The notes under the pieces were generated by a model, which saw only the letters and a list, made by a program, of their open reading frames with translations, made no database searches and was not told the DNA's origin. A program made the translations under genes and the position numbers. Of a stretch of 64,000 nt of DNA, positions 44,771 to 55,131 are shown piece by piece. Numbering within the stretch: the stretch's first letter is position 1; each line of letters starts with the position of its first letter. This DNA is from Azolla caroliniana (lineage: Eukaryota > Polypodiophyta): positions 14,694,001-14,758,000 of the forward strand of contig JBHGNT010000009.1 of NCBI GenBank assembly GCA_043228905.1, in the 5' to 3' direction.

Positions 44771-45290
44771 ATGAATACTCAAATGGGGAGCGCTCTCCCT
44801 TGCGAGAAGTTGGATAGAAACAACTTTGCATCTTGGTTGTAAAAGATGCACCAATACATTGTTGGCCAAGGTTTTTGGAGTTACATGATAGGAGCTCAAG
44901 AAAATCAACCCAACCCAACAACTCCCGAATGCTCAACATGGGAGCAAGCCGCAAGCCGAATTATGTATTGCTTGGTGACATGTGTCGATGGCCACATGCT
45001 TGGCTATATTCGTGAAGCCCTCTTTCTTCGATTTTCAATCAATGTTGTTGGTTGAAGAAAATCACGTTCGAAGGAGGAGCAATGCCTTCGGAAGGCCACA
45101 TGCTCTACACACACTCGGACGGAGGAAGAGGACGCAATCGAGCAAGAAGAGGCCGATTCGGCCAAGGATGAGCGGACGAGGTCCAACCTATGAAAATAAC
45201 TCCCAAATTCGACAAGAAAACCGAAACATTTCATAACTCCCAAATTCAACAAGAAAACGGAAACAATAGAGGAACTTTCGGAGGGGGAGC
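44771..45290 (+). pseudogene. Ty1/copia gag remnant
   Basis: The N-terminus reads MNTQMGSALPCEKLDRNNFA, then after a TAA in a Trp-Ser-Tyr region KMHQYIVGQGFWSYMIGAQE and ASRIMYCLVTCVDGHMLGYI. The middle of gag is deleted: at about 45030 it jumps to a frame with LLVEENHVRRRSNAFGRPHA, which in the element at 55132-55422 lies near the zinc knuckle. No protease or later part follows; a purine run GGAGGGGGAG near 45280 is followed by LTR D. Confidence 0.8.
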
Positions 45291-45301
45291 TTCCATGCCG
45301 G

Positions 45302-45610
45302 TGTCATGATATAGCATGGTATGGCTTCAAACATATTTGAACCCAAGACCTTGTGTCACATGGGTTGAAGCCCTACCATTAAGCTATATATTGTAATACA
45401 AAGAATATTATTTCCATTAATTATTTCACTTAGGAAATCCATGCATATTCTAGATTTCTATGGAACATTCTAGAAATGTCAAGAGTACTCCTAAGCATAC
45501 TATAAAAAGAGGCACATGGGATTATTGAGAACCAATTCGGTTCAACGCCAATCTTAACCCTCCTAGTTGTTCTTGTATCTTTCTCCTTATAATATATATC
45601 TTCTATTGTT

Positions 45611-45660
<50 letters not shown>
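45302..45660 (+). repeat. LTR of family D, copy 2
   Basis: TGTCATGAT at 45302, antisense tRNA-like segment at 45306-45395, perfect heat-shock element GAAcaTTCtaGAA at 45463-45475, TATAAAAA at 45501-45508, CT repeat at 45614-45658. Same order as 22969-22520 on the other strand. Right end approximate. Confidence 0.65.
45463..45475. promoter_or_regulatory. Heat-shock element
   Basis: GAAcaTTCtaGAA, three perfect alternating units, 25 bp upstream of TATAAAAA. Confidence 0.7.
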
Positions 45661-45737
45661 GAGTTCCACACCATCTTTTCCTCTTAAATACTCATCCTCC
45701 TCTACCTCTAGTACTAATTATCTCTCCGTCTTTAGTA

Positions 45738-45971
45738 CTATTCCTGATAGTGTGAACCGAATTCCTCTATCTCCTTACTCCTCCCTTCCTTCATATTAAT
45801 CCTCTTATCCCCCTTTTCTCCAATACTATGACAATTGTTAACGCTCAAGAAACAGGCTTTAAACTCGCTAATAAATTCCTCAAAATTATTTAACAATGGA
45901 GATCTTTTTTCTAACAAAGGAGCGAACCATGCCAAAGTTGTGCCACTAAGGAACGTGCCTACTAGTCCCAC
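45738..45971 (-). pseudogene. Ty3/gypsy capsid fragment
   Basis: VGTFLSGTTLAWFAPLLEKR and SPLLNNFEEFISEFKACF on the minus strand are typical for a gypsy gag capsid. It is isolated, about 78 codons. Confidence 0.75.
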
Positions 45972-45988
45972 TCGTGATGTATCAGTGG

Positions 45989-46447
45989 TGTTACGGGCAT
46001 GTCCATATAATATCCCGTGGTGAGAATTTACCGTAGTATTCTATACACGTGGATAAGTGTGAGGGTTAAATGAGAGTGTAAAGAAGGGGAGGATTACTTT
46101 TAATCCTCGGGATTGAGACAACCCATTAGGACAAGTGTGAACTTGCATGGGGGCCTTGGGTATCATTATAAATATGAGGCCTAACTACCCTCATTTCATC
46201 CTCTCTTGACTACGTCGAGACTCTGTTCTTGTGGTGGGTCATCAACTCTTGTAGCGAGTGCGCCAACACCAGGTACGACTCGATGCCACGACGGTGGTAT
46301 GGGATGCCGATTGAGGCTCGAGTCCATCTCGATCCCTTCGGTCAGGGGTGGTCGGGTGGATCGGCACCCTTCTTTCTCTCTCTCCTTTCTTATTTCATAT
46401 ATCTTATATCCTTATCATATGCTTACATTAGAGCATGGCTCTAATAG
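45989..46447 (+). repeat. 5' LTR of gypsy element C
   Basis: Candidate start TGTTACGGGC at 45989, TATA-like ATTATAAATATG near 46162, and an end just before the primer site. A small perfect hairpin TTAGAGC-ATG-GCTCTAA lies at its end. Start and end are approximate. Confidence 0.55.
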
Positions 46448-46448
46448 T

Positions 46449-46460
46449 TGGTATCAGAGA
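46449..46460 (+). promoter_or_regulatory. Primer binding site of gypsy element C
   Basis: TGGTATCAGAGA matches the initiator Met tRNA 3' end complement for 11 bases. Confidence 0.8.
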
Positions 46461-46726
46461 TTATGTTCTAATGTTTCTTTTGTTGGTTTTTTTCTTCCTG
46501 ATCGATGGTGATTGCTCGACGTGCGATCAACCTTGATCCAAATAGCGATCAACAAAGGAACTTCGGTAACTCTTTCTTGTTTTTTTTCTTCTTCTCCCAA
46601 TCTAATCATGTATAGTCAATATGTTTTTTCTTTATTGATTCAATGATATTGTAGTGGTAATTAATTGGTTGTATAAAACGTTTACATATGTGTTTGACAT
46701 ATATTTTATATGTGATTCGTGTTGTA

Positions 46727-46925
46727 TGTGTACGAGGTTAATACCTCAATTGCGTATTACGTTCACATACATATGTTACATATGCGTATAAGGTCAATAC
46801 CTCGATTTCTAAGTAAATGATATGTGTTTGGTGTCGTATGCGTAAGAGGTCAATACCTCAATTGCGTATTACGATTAACCCTTATTATTGGATGTTTTGT
46901 GTGCGTAGAGGCTATATGCCTCAAT
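46727..46925 (+). repeat. Four hairpin units, spacing 56, 56 and 60 bp
   Basis: GAGGT-TAAT-ACCTC (46734), AAGGT-CAAT-ACCTC (46790), GAGGT-CAAT-ACCTC (46846), GAGGC-TATAT-GCCTC (about 46907). Units are flanked by GCGTA and CAATTGCGTA variants. Confidence 0.8.
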
Positions 46926-47614
46926 TACGTGTCTCGATTTCATCATATGTTGGCTATTTGATGTTACGATTTTTTTTTAATATACGCATATGTGGTCACA
47001 TGTATACGTATTTGATCGTATGTATGTGATAAATATACATATGTGTATGTTAGTTATAAAGTAATTTCTATATTGAATGTTGTCCTTTTCGGGGAAAGGA
47101 TCTTGGTGGCCGTCCTCACATTTTTGTGAGAATGGCGTAGTCAACATCCTTTTTTCAACAATCTTTTTTATTGACATCCCCGTTGGTCACTTCGATTTTG
47201 TTACGTAATGAAATGATCATAGCCACAATGATGGTGAGAACATAGGGCTTGACCCACTTCATGTGAGGTTGCTCCTATGACACATATCCAAAATCCCTCT
47301 CTCATTACATGGATACGATGCCACCATGAGATCATTCTTACGAAAGGCATTCGTAATGACGTAACCATTTGATGGGCCACGTGGGCCTACTACAAAAAGA
47401 GAGCTCATTTGGCTTGACCATTAGGTTACACTTTGACGTATGTCATCGTAATTATGAGACTTGAGGTTAGGTAACGTACCAACATAGTTTGTGGTAAATG
47501 AGAGGGAAATAAGGACTCTTGACATATATGTTTCTTTTAAAAAAAACATATATGGGCAAATGCCTCGCATATCTGTTATATGCATAAAACGTTAAACATT
47601 TAACACGAGCAACC

Positions 47615-47700
47615 TATTTGGTTAGCTCAACTGTTTAGTGTATCTGTTCTCGAGGTCTCGAGTTCAAATATGGCTGAGACTATATAACATTGTTGATACA
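47615..47700 (+). repeat. tRNA-like (SINE-like) segment
   Basis: TTAGCTCAACTGTTTAG resembles an A-box region and GGTCTCGAGTTCAAATA a B box. Confidence 0.45.
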
Positions 47701-48119
47701 TATGACTATAATACATGTTTAGAATTTAGGTCTAAGTGCACTTCGGGGTCCTCGTAATAGGACTTAAAGAGCCAAAACCACATATGTGGGCATAAAAACA
47801 TAGTTTATTATTAACATTTTTTTCGTGTATAAACTATTCATGACGCAAACATACATGGTTGAGCCTCGAGGAGCCTCCATGAAAAAAAATCAATATAGAG
47901 ATCAGGGAAAGACATTTATTTGTCACCCCCATGGTTTTTAAAACACCTTTATGTTACCATAGTAACCTGATCTTGAACCTCATCTCATACGTCTAGAGGG
48001 GTATTGACGTGAGATCATGATATCGATTAATGTTTTCCAATGATATGTTTATATCACGACATGATGTTATGACTATTTGTCTGAACTTATCCTATTTCTT
48101 TGCCAGAAAAAATCATTCA

Positions 48120-48958
48120 ATGGCTCAGAATAACGATCCGATGTCATCCACTCAAGCAGAAGGAACTCAAGGAAATCCTCCTGGATCAATCTCCATTGAG
48201 TTGCATTTCTTACAAATACAAAATTTCCTTAGTTCAACCGCTCATCAGATGTCCAAACTTCAACAATCTCAAAGTGCTCTCGAGGCACATGTCATTAGTT
48301 TACAACGGGAGACTAATAGACCCGATGAGCGTTAGGGTGAACCATCATTTGCCATAAAGCCATTTACAGGAGAAAAAAAGGAAAGAACCGAAGAAGCAAT
48401 TTGCACGTGGTTGGGCCAATGGGAGCCTCATTTTGAGCTCTATCCCATGCCAGATAGTACGAAAATTGCATATGTCAGCCGAGAACTAGGGGGTAAGGCC
48501 ACCGCTTGGTGGCGCGGACTTCGAACTTTGGGGAAATTGCCCGATACCTGGATAGATTTTGTCATAGTTTTCAAGGGCCAATTTCTACAATCTCCATCTT
48601 GAACCAAGGCAACACAAGCTTTAATGAACCTCTCTAGCAGGAAGTTTTCCTCGCTAGAAGACTATGTTCACCATGCTAGAACCCAAATCCAAAAATCGGG
48701 TCTAGAAGGGGACAATTGGTTGATAGCTTGTTTTGTCAATGGCATCCCCAATTCAGACTATCACTGGATAGTGCACGATAAGGATCCAAAGTCCTTCGAA
48801 GAGGTCGTTGAAATAGTTCTTCGCTATCAATGCACTTCGAAGAAGGACCATAACAAACCCAACGAAGCGCCCGGGACTAAGCAGACTTCACAATTCACTG
48901 GGAAACGCAAGACACCCAACAAATTCATGGATCGCGATTGTAAGCGATAACATCCTTT
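48120..48958 (+). pseudogene. Gag of gypsy element C, broken
   Basis: Frame 0 from MAQNNDPMSSTQAEGTQG, with stops at 48333, 48600 and 48948. Capsid sequence: TWLGQWEPHFELYPMPDSTK, GGKATAWWRGLRTLG, FVNGIPNSDYHWIV. The zinc knuckle at about 48960-49005 reads CVFCKKKGYTKERY, where the His and last Cys of CCHC are both Tyr. CAT-to-TAT and TGT-to-TAT are single transitions, as expected for deamination of methylated DNA. Confidence 0.8.
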
Positions 48959-50419
48959 TTGCGTATTCTGCAAAAAGAAGGGTTATACAAAAGAACGATA
49001 TGTCGAAAGCTCCAATGGAAAGAGCATGACAACAAAGCAAAAGTTGCAGACCATAAAGGTCAAAATCCTAATATCCTTGAGGTCTATACACATCATTTAA
49101 GTAATTGTCAATGTTCTTTCCCTCATTATGTATTGGGACCAAATGATTTACTCTGTGCAAAAGGGTATATCAATGGATCTCTCGTACAATTTTTATTTGA
49201 TTCAGGAAGCTCACACAATTTTGTGAATGATCGTTTGGTTCAGATATGGGGAATCCAACTTACCATAAGTGATCACACCTATAGGGTGCACTTGGCTGAT
49301 GGAAGAGTACAATAGATCAACGGGGCGATTCATTCATTAGGAATTTCTATTGATACTTATATAGAGGAAGTAGACTTCCATGTAATGAATCTTTATACCA
49401 CTGATGTAATACTAGGTTATCCCTGGTTTTTTAATAAAAACTCTTCTTTATCTGTTGATTGGGTTCAACATTCAATTACTTTTGTACTGAACAATCGTAC
49501 TCATTTTATTCAATGTGTTAAAAAACAATCTCTTTCGATTGTTTCCTCTCCATCAATATCCGAGTTGTCTTGTTCTACTTTATTTTATTGTGTACTTGAT
49601 CCGAACATTCACGTTTACAATATCAATAATGTCTCGGTTCAATTATTATATTTTGAACAATAACAACTCGATGAAATCTTAAATGATTTTCGTGATGTTT
49701 TTCCGAGTGAAATACCACATGGGTTACCTCCTAAACGTAATATAAAACATCGTATAGATCTTGTACCTGATGTTACACCAATAAGTATACCTCCTTATCG
49801 CTTAAGTCGATCCGAAGAGGATGAGGTATCTAAGCAACTCAAGGAGTATTTACGAATGGGTTATATACGTTATAGTAAATCTCCATGGGGTGCACATGTT
49901 CTCTTGGTAAAAAAGAAAGAGGGCACATGGCGTATGTGTATTAATTACCGACGCTTGAATAAAGTGACGATCAAGAATTCATATCCATTGCCCCGGGCTG
50001 ACGATCTAATTGACCGTCTCCAGGGAGCTCGGTATTTTAAAAAACTTGATCTACGTATGGGTTACCATCAAATACCTATAAGTGAGGACGATGTTCCTAA
50101 AACGACATTTTGTACGTGCTATGGCCATTATGAGTTTTTGGTTATGCCTTTCGGTTTGACCAATGTTCCGACCACATTTCAGCAAGAAATGAATGACATT
50201 TTCCGAGAACAACTTGGAAAATTTATCGTTATTTTCTTGGATGATATTCTAGTTTATAGCCGTACATTAGAAGAACATGCTAAACATGTCCGCTTTGTTT
50301 TACAAACATTGCGCGCCAAGCAATTCTACGAGAAGATCTCAAAATGCGAGTTCTTCAAGAAATCAATTACTTATCTTGGACATCTCATAACCGAAGGAGA
50401 TGTTGAAATTGATCCTTCT
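48959..50419 (+). pseudogene. Protease and reverse transcriptase of gypsy element C, truncated
   Basis: Frame 2 with stops at 49313-49315 and 49661-49663. The protease motif FLFDSGSSHNFVND is intact, followed by DVILGYPWFF. RT reads [76 protein letters not shown] and the catalytic [11 protein letters not shown]. It ends at [10 protein letters not shown], where the copia LTR starts. RNase H and integrase are not in the window. Confidence 0.9.
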
Positions 50420-50656
50420 TGAAAAGAATGGCGTGCGGAAGCAATATAGGAAACCGAACAACAGAAAATGCAGGTTTAATGGAAAGCTTAGGTTTGCACA
50501 GTACACACGGGAGAGACAGAGAGAGAGAGTAAACACAAAAAATTAATTAAAAAATAATACTCGATCTATACATCGTGTGTGTTCAATGAACACTTTTATA
50601 CAAGTCCTTTTTGGATTGACAGAAGTACTGACAATACTTCAATACTCATTACGGAG
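50420..50656 (-). repeat. Outer copia 3' LTR, inner-most part (rest at 56723-56915)
   Basis: It is related to the LTR of the nested copia (TGCGGAAGC near the end, ACAAGTCC, GACAGAAGTACTG) but clearly divergent. Joined with 56723-56915 it gives about 430 bp, similar to the 415-bp nested LTR. The left edge at 50420 is where gypsy RT breaks off. Confidence 0.75.
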
Positions 50657-51071
50657 TGTAAACGATTACTTGCGGAAGCGTTAGAAAACAGAGAAAGCAG
50701 AGAATACACAGAGTACACGGGAGAGATAGAGACAGCTGAATGTAAAAGCTATATTCAAAAACGATAAAAACACTCTGTATATACAACTGTGCTCAGTAAC
50801 ACTATTTATACAAGTCCTCGTGGGACTGACAGAAGTACCGCATACTTCAATGCTCACACGAGCATCTAACACTTACTACGAGACTATAACTGCATAGTAG
50901 TCTAAACTAATACTAGGCTTCCAGTTACCAATTGGATCTGGCTAACCGGCTCCCCAGCTCACTGGCTCTGTTGCTTGCCAGCGCGGTTGCTCACCGGCTT
51001 ACCGATCCGTCTCGCTTGCCGGCTCAGGCTTATCCAGCCGATCCGGCTCCAGTTGAGCTTACCGCTCAACA
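50657..51071 (-). repeat. 3' LTR of nested copia
   Basis: Minus strand TGTTGAGCGG to CGTTTACA, preceded by the purine run TTGAGGGGGAG (51072-51082). Confidence 0.9.
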
Positions 51072-51790
51072 CTCCCCCTCAAGCTCAACTTGAGGTTGGA
51101 TCCTAGTGTCAGCCTCTGTGGCAGTCGGTTCTTCCAACCGACTTCTCTTGTCGTCGTTCTGCCTTGCTCGCGCTCCTCGTCCGGTCCAGTTCTGTTTGCC
51201 GTGACCCCTCTTGTTCTGCGCACCTCGACCTCCTCGGTCGGCTTGTTTGCTCAACAGGCCCAATTCAACTCCCTTGCTACTGTGACTTCGGCGCGTTTCG
51301 GTTCGCCGATCCCTTTGTGTTGGCGTCAACTTTCGCTGCCTTCTCGTCCTCTTGGCCTTGAATTGATCCGGTTCTTCCGAATCTGTCTGTTGAACTGAAT
51401 CGACTGTCTCCGATTCGTTCCAGCTCTTGTCCGAATCGGTTGCTCCCGATTCGTCTTCTGGTTCCAGACCCTTCACCACATCGGACCATGTCTAGGTCTT
51501 GGCCTTCTTACTTCGGTCGGCTCTGTCCTTCTTGACTCTGCCGCCGCTACCGCTTGTTCCGACTTGTTCGGACGTGTCGACTTCCCTTGTCGACTCGACT
51601 CCTTTCTTCTTCTTGACTCTCCCTTCGTCGGTTCTTCCCTCACCGGCGCAATTGGCAGTCTCTTTGCCTTTGCCTGTTCCGGTGTCTTTGCCCGTGTCTT
51701 TGCCCGTGTCTTTGCCCGTTCTCCCCCTCAAGTGTGGCACGTCGAGATGCTGAACACCAAGCATTTCGGTGAAGTGCTGCAACTTGTCCG
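51066..51790 (-). pseudogene. C-terminal extension of nested copia Pol
   Basis: After the RNase H end ([20 protein letters not shown]) the frame continues for about 230 codons with one TAG at 51492-51494. It has a GKDTGKDTGKDTGTGKGKE repeat, Ser/Asp/Glu-rich stretches, then a strongly basic part (KAKRTRRQRKLTPTQRDRRT) and ends PQVELEGEC. The last codons are the polypurine tract itself and the stop is the TGA of the LTR start TGTTGA. The relative at 56910-57614 has the same layout and the same last nine residues. Function unknown. Confidence 0.75.
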
Positions 51791-53188
51791 ATCCGAGCAG
51801 TTTGGTGAAGATGTCGGCAACTTGTTGATCCGTGTGAACATACCGAAGTTCGACCTCACCGCTAGGACACGCTCACGCACGAAGTGATAGTGCACTTCTA
51901 TGTGCTTTGTGCGAGCATGGAATACGGGGTTCTTGGCGAGTTGCATGTTGCTTATGTTGTCGCAGTAGACTAGAATCGGGGTCAGTACCTCGATCCGTAG
52001 GTCTTGTAGCAGTCGCCGAAGCCAAATGGCTTCACAGGTGGCAATGGTAGCGCCCCGATACTCAGCCTCAGTGCTCGACAGAGCAATTGTTGGCTGCTTT
52101 TTGCTGCTCCACCCAACAACCGCGCTACCTAGGGAAAACATGTAACCGGAGGTTGATCGGCGATCTGATGCATCGCCGGCCCAATCGGCATCAGTGTAAC
52201 CGACCAGCTCTTCGGGTATACCGCGCTAGTATAATAGGCCTCGGTCCTTCGTGCCGTTTACATATCGTACTATCCGCTCCTCGCACTGAAGGTGCTCCAC
52301 GGTCGGCTTCTGCATTAATTGACTTATCATTCCGATTGGATAGCTGATGTTGGGTCGCGTGATAGTCAAGTAAATAAGGCTTCCGACAATTTGTCGGAAC
52401 CGTTGCTCGTTGCAGGCTGGTCCGGAGTTGGGACGAAGCTTCTGGTTCCGGTCCAAGGGTGTGGAGACAAGTCGACATTCTTTCATGCTGAACTTGTACA
52501 ACATATTCAAGACGTAATGTCGTTGTGAGAGCAATATGCCGTCGGGGGTTCGGATCACCTCGATCCCAAGAAAATAATGAAGGTCCCCCAAGTCCTTCAT
52601 CTCAAATGCGTTTGACAACAGGGACTTGACGCGGTTGATTTCTAGAAGACCCGGTCTGGTGATGACTATCATCAACATACAACAACATACATACCGGATT
52701 GGCTGAGCCTTGCCGGATGAACAACGAAGAGTCGGACTTGGAGGCCGCAAACCCCATCTTACGCAATCGGTGTGTGATATTCACATTCCAAGCATGAGGG
52801 GCTTGCTTCAGGCCATACAACGACTTCTTTAGCTGGCATACCGCCGACTTGTTCATCTCCGATTGAAAACCGGGGGGCCGAGTCATAAAGTCTTCTTCTT
52901 CAAGATCACCCTGAAGAAACACATTCTTCACATCCATATGGTGAAGATGCCACCCCCTTGCTGCGTAACCATTTGATGGGCCACGTGGGTCTGCGCGTAT
53001 CCCTTCGCCAATAACTGGGCCTTGTACCGGTTAACTGAACCGTCGGCATTGTACTTTACCTTGTACACCCACTTGCATCCGATCGGTTTACAATGATGGG
53101 GAGGGTCAACTAGGTCCCATGTCTCGTTGACATCAAGTGCCCACATTTCTTCCTCCATAGCAGCACGCCAATTGGCGTCCTTTGCTGC
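51790..53188 (-). pseudogene. Reverse transcriptase and RNase H of nested copia, broken
   Basis: MEEEMWALDVNETWDLVDPP and GCKWVYKVKYNADGSVNRYK open RT. A deletion with filler sequence lies at 52964-52992, then MDVKNVFLQGDLEEEDFMTR, KKSLYGLKQAPHAW and the catalytic CMLLYVDD, where a frameshift follows. RNase H is seen as [38 protein letters not shown] and [20 protein letters not shown]. The frame shifts again near 51850. Confidence 0.85.
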
Positions 53189-55068
53189 TTATGCGTAGCT
53201 CTCCGACTCACACACTTCCGCCACCTTAGTCATGTATGCATAGTGATGCGCCATGTACTCATTGTACTCGTACCGTTTGACGGGATCCTTTTGGCGGGTG
53301 GACCGGCGTAACTCACCGTTACCCGATTTGAGGCCCTTCTTGGCCGGTTCGGTCTTCGTTGCTGAAGATCCGCCTTTCTCCTTGCCGGAGTCGGATGCAC
53401 ACCGATCTGACCCATTGTTGCCGGTTTCGAATTCCGGCATCTTCTTCTTCCCCTTCTCTTTGCGCGTGAACCGACTCCTCGGTTCCTGGCGCGGGGAGTG
53501 CACGGCGGAGTCTCCACTACTCACCGGTTCCTCATCGAACTGGTCAGATTGACTCAGTCTCTCGTTCGGCCCACTCAATCGGAATGATTCCGGACTCTCA
53601 TCCTGAGTCCACGCTTCATTATCCTCTACCTGGGCCGGTTCAGACTCACTAGCCTCATCCACCGGCATCGGGTCGGAATCGGAAGTCGGAGTTGGTAAGG
53701 AATACCATGATGCCGATTCATCGAACTCGACATCTCGACTAACTCTGACCTGCTTTATCCGGGGGTTATAACACTTATAACCCTTTTGCTCTTGAGCATA
53801 GCTGATTAGGATGCATTTTTCCAATTTTGCATCCAGCTTCCTCCGCTTCTCATTCGGTACATGCACATATGCAATGCTGCCGAAGATCTTAAGGTGTCTC
53901 AAATTCGGTTTGCGCTCGAAATACAGCTCGTGAGCTGACAGCTTGTCACCGATCCGATACTGGATGTAGACAGCCGTTTGGACTGCCTCCGCCCAGTAGA
54001 ATTTGGGCATGCTCTTTTCCTCCAGCATTGCCCTTGCCACATCAATAAGCGACCGATTCTTCCTCTCGGCAACACCGTTCTGTTGCGGTGTGTATCTACA
54101 GCTGAACTCTCGCCGAATTCCCTTTTGCTGCAGATAACTGTTGAATTGGCCGAAAAAATTTTCTTTCCCACCATCCGAACGCATGCATTTGATCTTCCTC
54201 TCCGATTCCCGTTCCACCATGCTTTAGAGACTCTGGAAACACTCGAAGGCTTCACTCTTCCGCTCAATGAGGTAGATCCATGTGTGCCGCGTATAGTCGT
54301 CGATGAAGGAGACGAAATATCGACACCGCCAAGACTAACATTCTGTGCCGGTCCCCACACATCCGGATGGATAAGGTCGAGCTCGTTACGGCTCCGGGTA
54401 CGTTCGGTAGGGAATGGAAGCCGGTATTGCTTCCTGAGTTGGCAGGCTTGACATACTTGGGCCTTCCGGCCACTGAACTTCGGCAAACTGAAAACAACTT
54501 GTTTCGTTTGCAGGTCTTGAAGCCTCCGGTAATTGATGTGGCCTATCCGCTTGTGCCACAGGTCGATGTCCGATTCGTCCTTCTGTCCTTTTGCAAACAG
54601 AGCGGTGTTGACGTCATTGGTGTCGAGGATAAACATCCTCCCGTCTCTGCGCCCTTGCGCAATAATCAGGCCCTCTTCCTCGATGAAGCACCCAAGGTGC
54701 GTAAACCGCACCTGCATCCCCTGGTTGACGATCTGTCCGACCGACACTAGGTTTTTTGTAATTGTCGGAACGTGTAATACTTTCATCAGCTTCCCTTTCT
54801 ATCCGACGTGGCTCAAAGGGACTTCTTCGACGTGCACGATGGGGTGAGGAGTGTTGTCTCCGGTTTTGACTACTCCTGGTTGATCCGGTTTCTCCAAAAA
54901 GGAGAACCACTCTTTGTGGCTCGTCATGTGGTTCGACGCACCAGAATCAACATACCACACTTCCTCCGATTTGGAAGTGGTCTTCTTCACCGAGTTCGCC
55001 TCGTGCTTCATCACCAAGGCTGGCCCGTTACTGTTCTTGGATCCTCCCGATCCCTTCTCGTAGTGCAA
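53189..55068 (-). pseudogene. Protease and integrase of nested copia, broken
   Basis: The protease motif VWYVDSGASNHMTSHKEWF is intact near 54950. After a TAG at 54799-54801 come the integrase zinc-binding residues (LWHKRIGHINYRRLQ, CQACQLRKQYRLPF) and the first catalytic Asp (HPDVWGPA). After a frameshift near 54310 the core continues with the second Asp (CMRSDGGKENFFGQF) and Glu (QNGVAERKNRSLIDVARAML). The C-terminal module (LRHLKIFGSIAYVHVPNEKR) and a long Ser/Glu/Pro-rich linker run to 53189. Confidence 0.85.
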
Positions 55069-55131
55069 GCTTTGCCGACCATCCTTGCCGGCCTTGCCGG
55101 ATCCGGATTTGTCCGAATCGGCGCGTTTTCT

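Larger units (their letters stand above)
46461..48119 (+). other. Long leader of gypsy element C
   Basis: About 1.65 kb between primer site and gag with no coding signal. It holds four similar hairpins (46727-46925) and a tRNA-like segment around 47615-47700. Confidence 0.6.
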
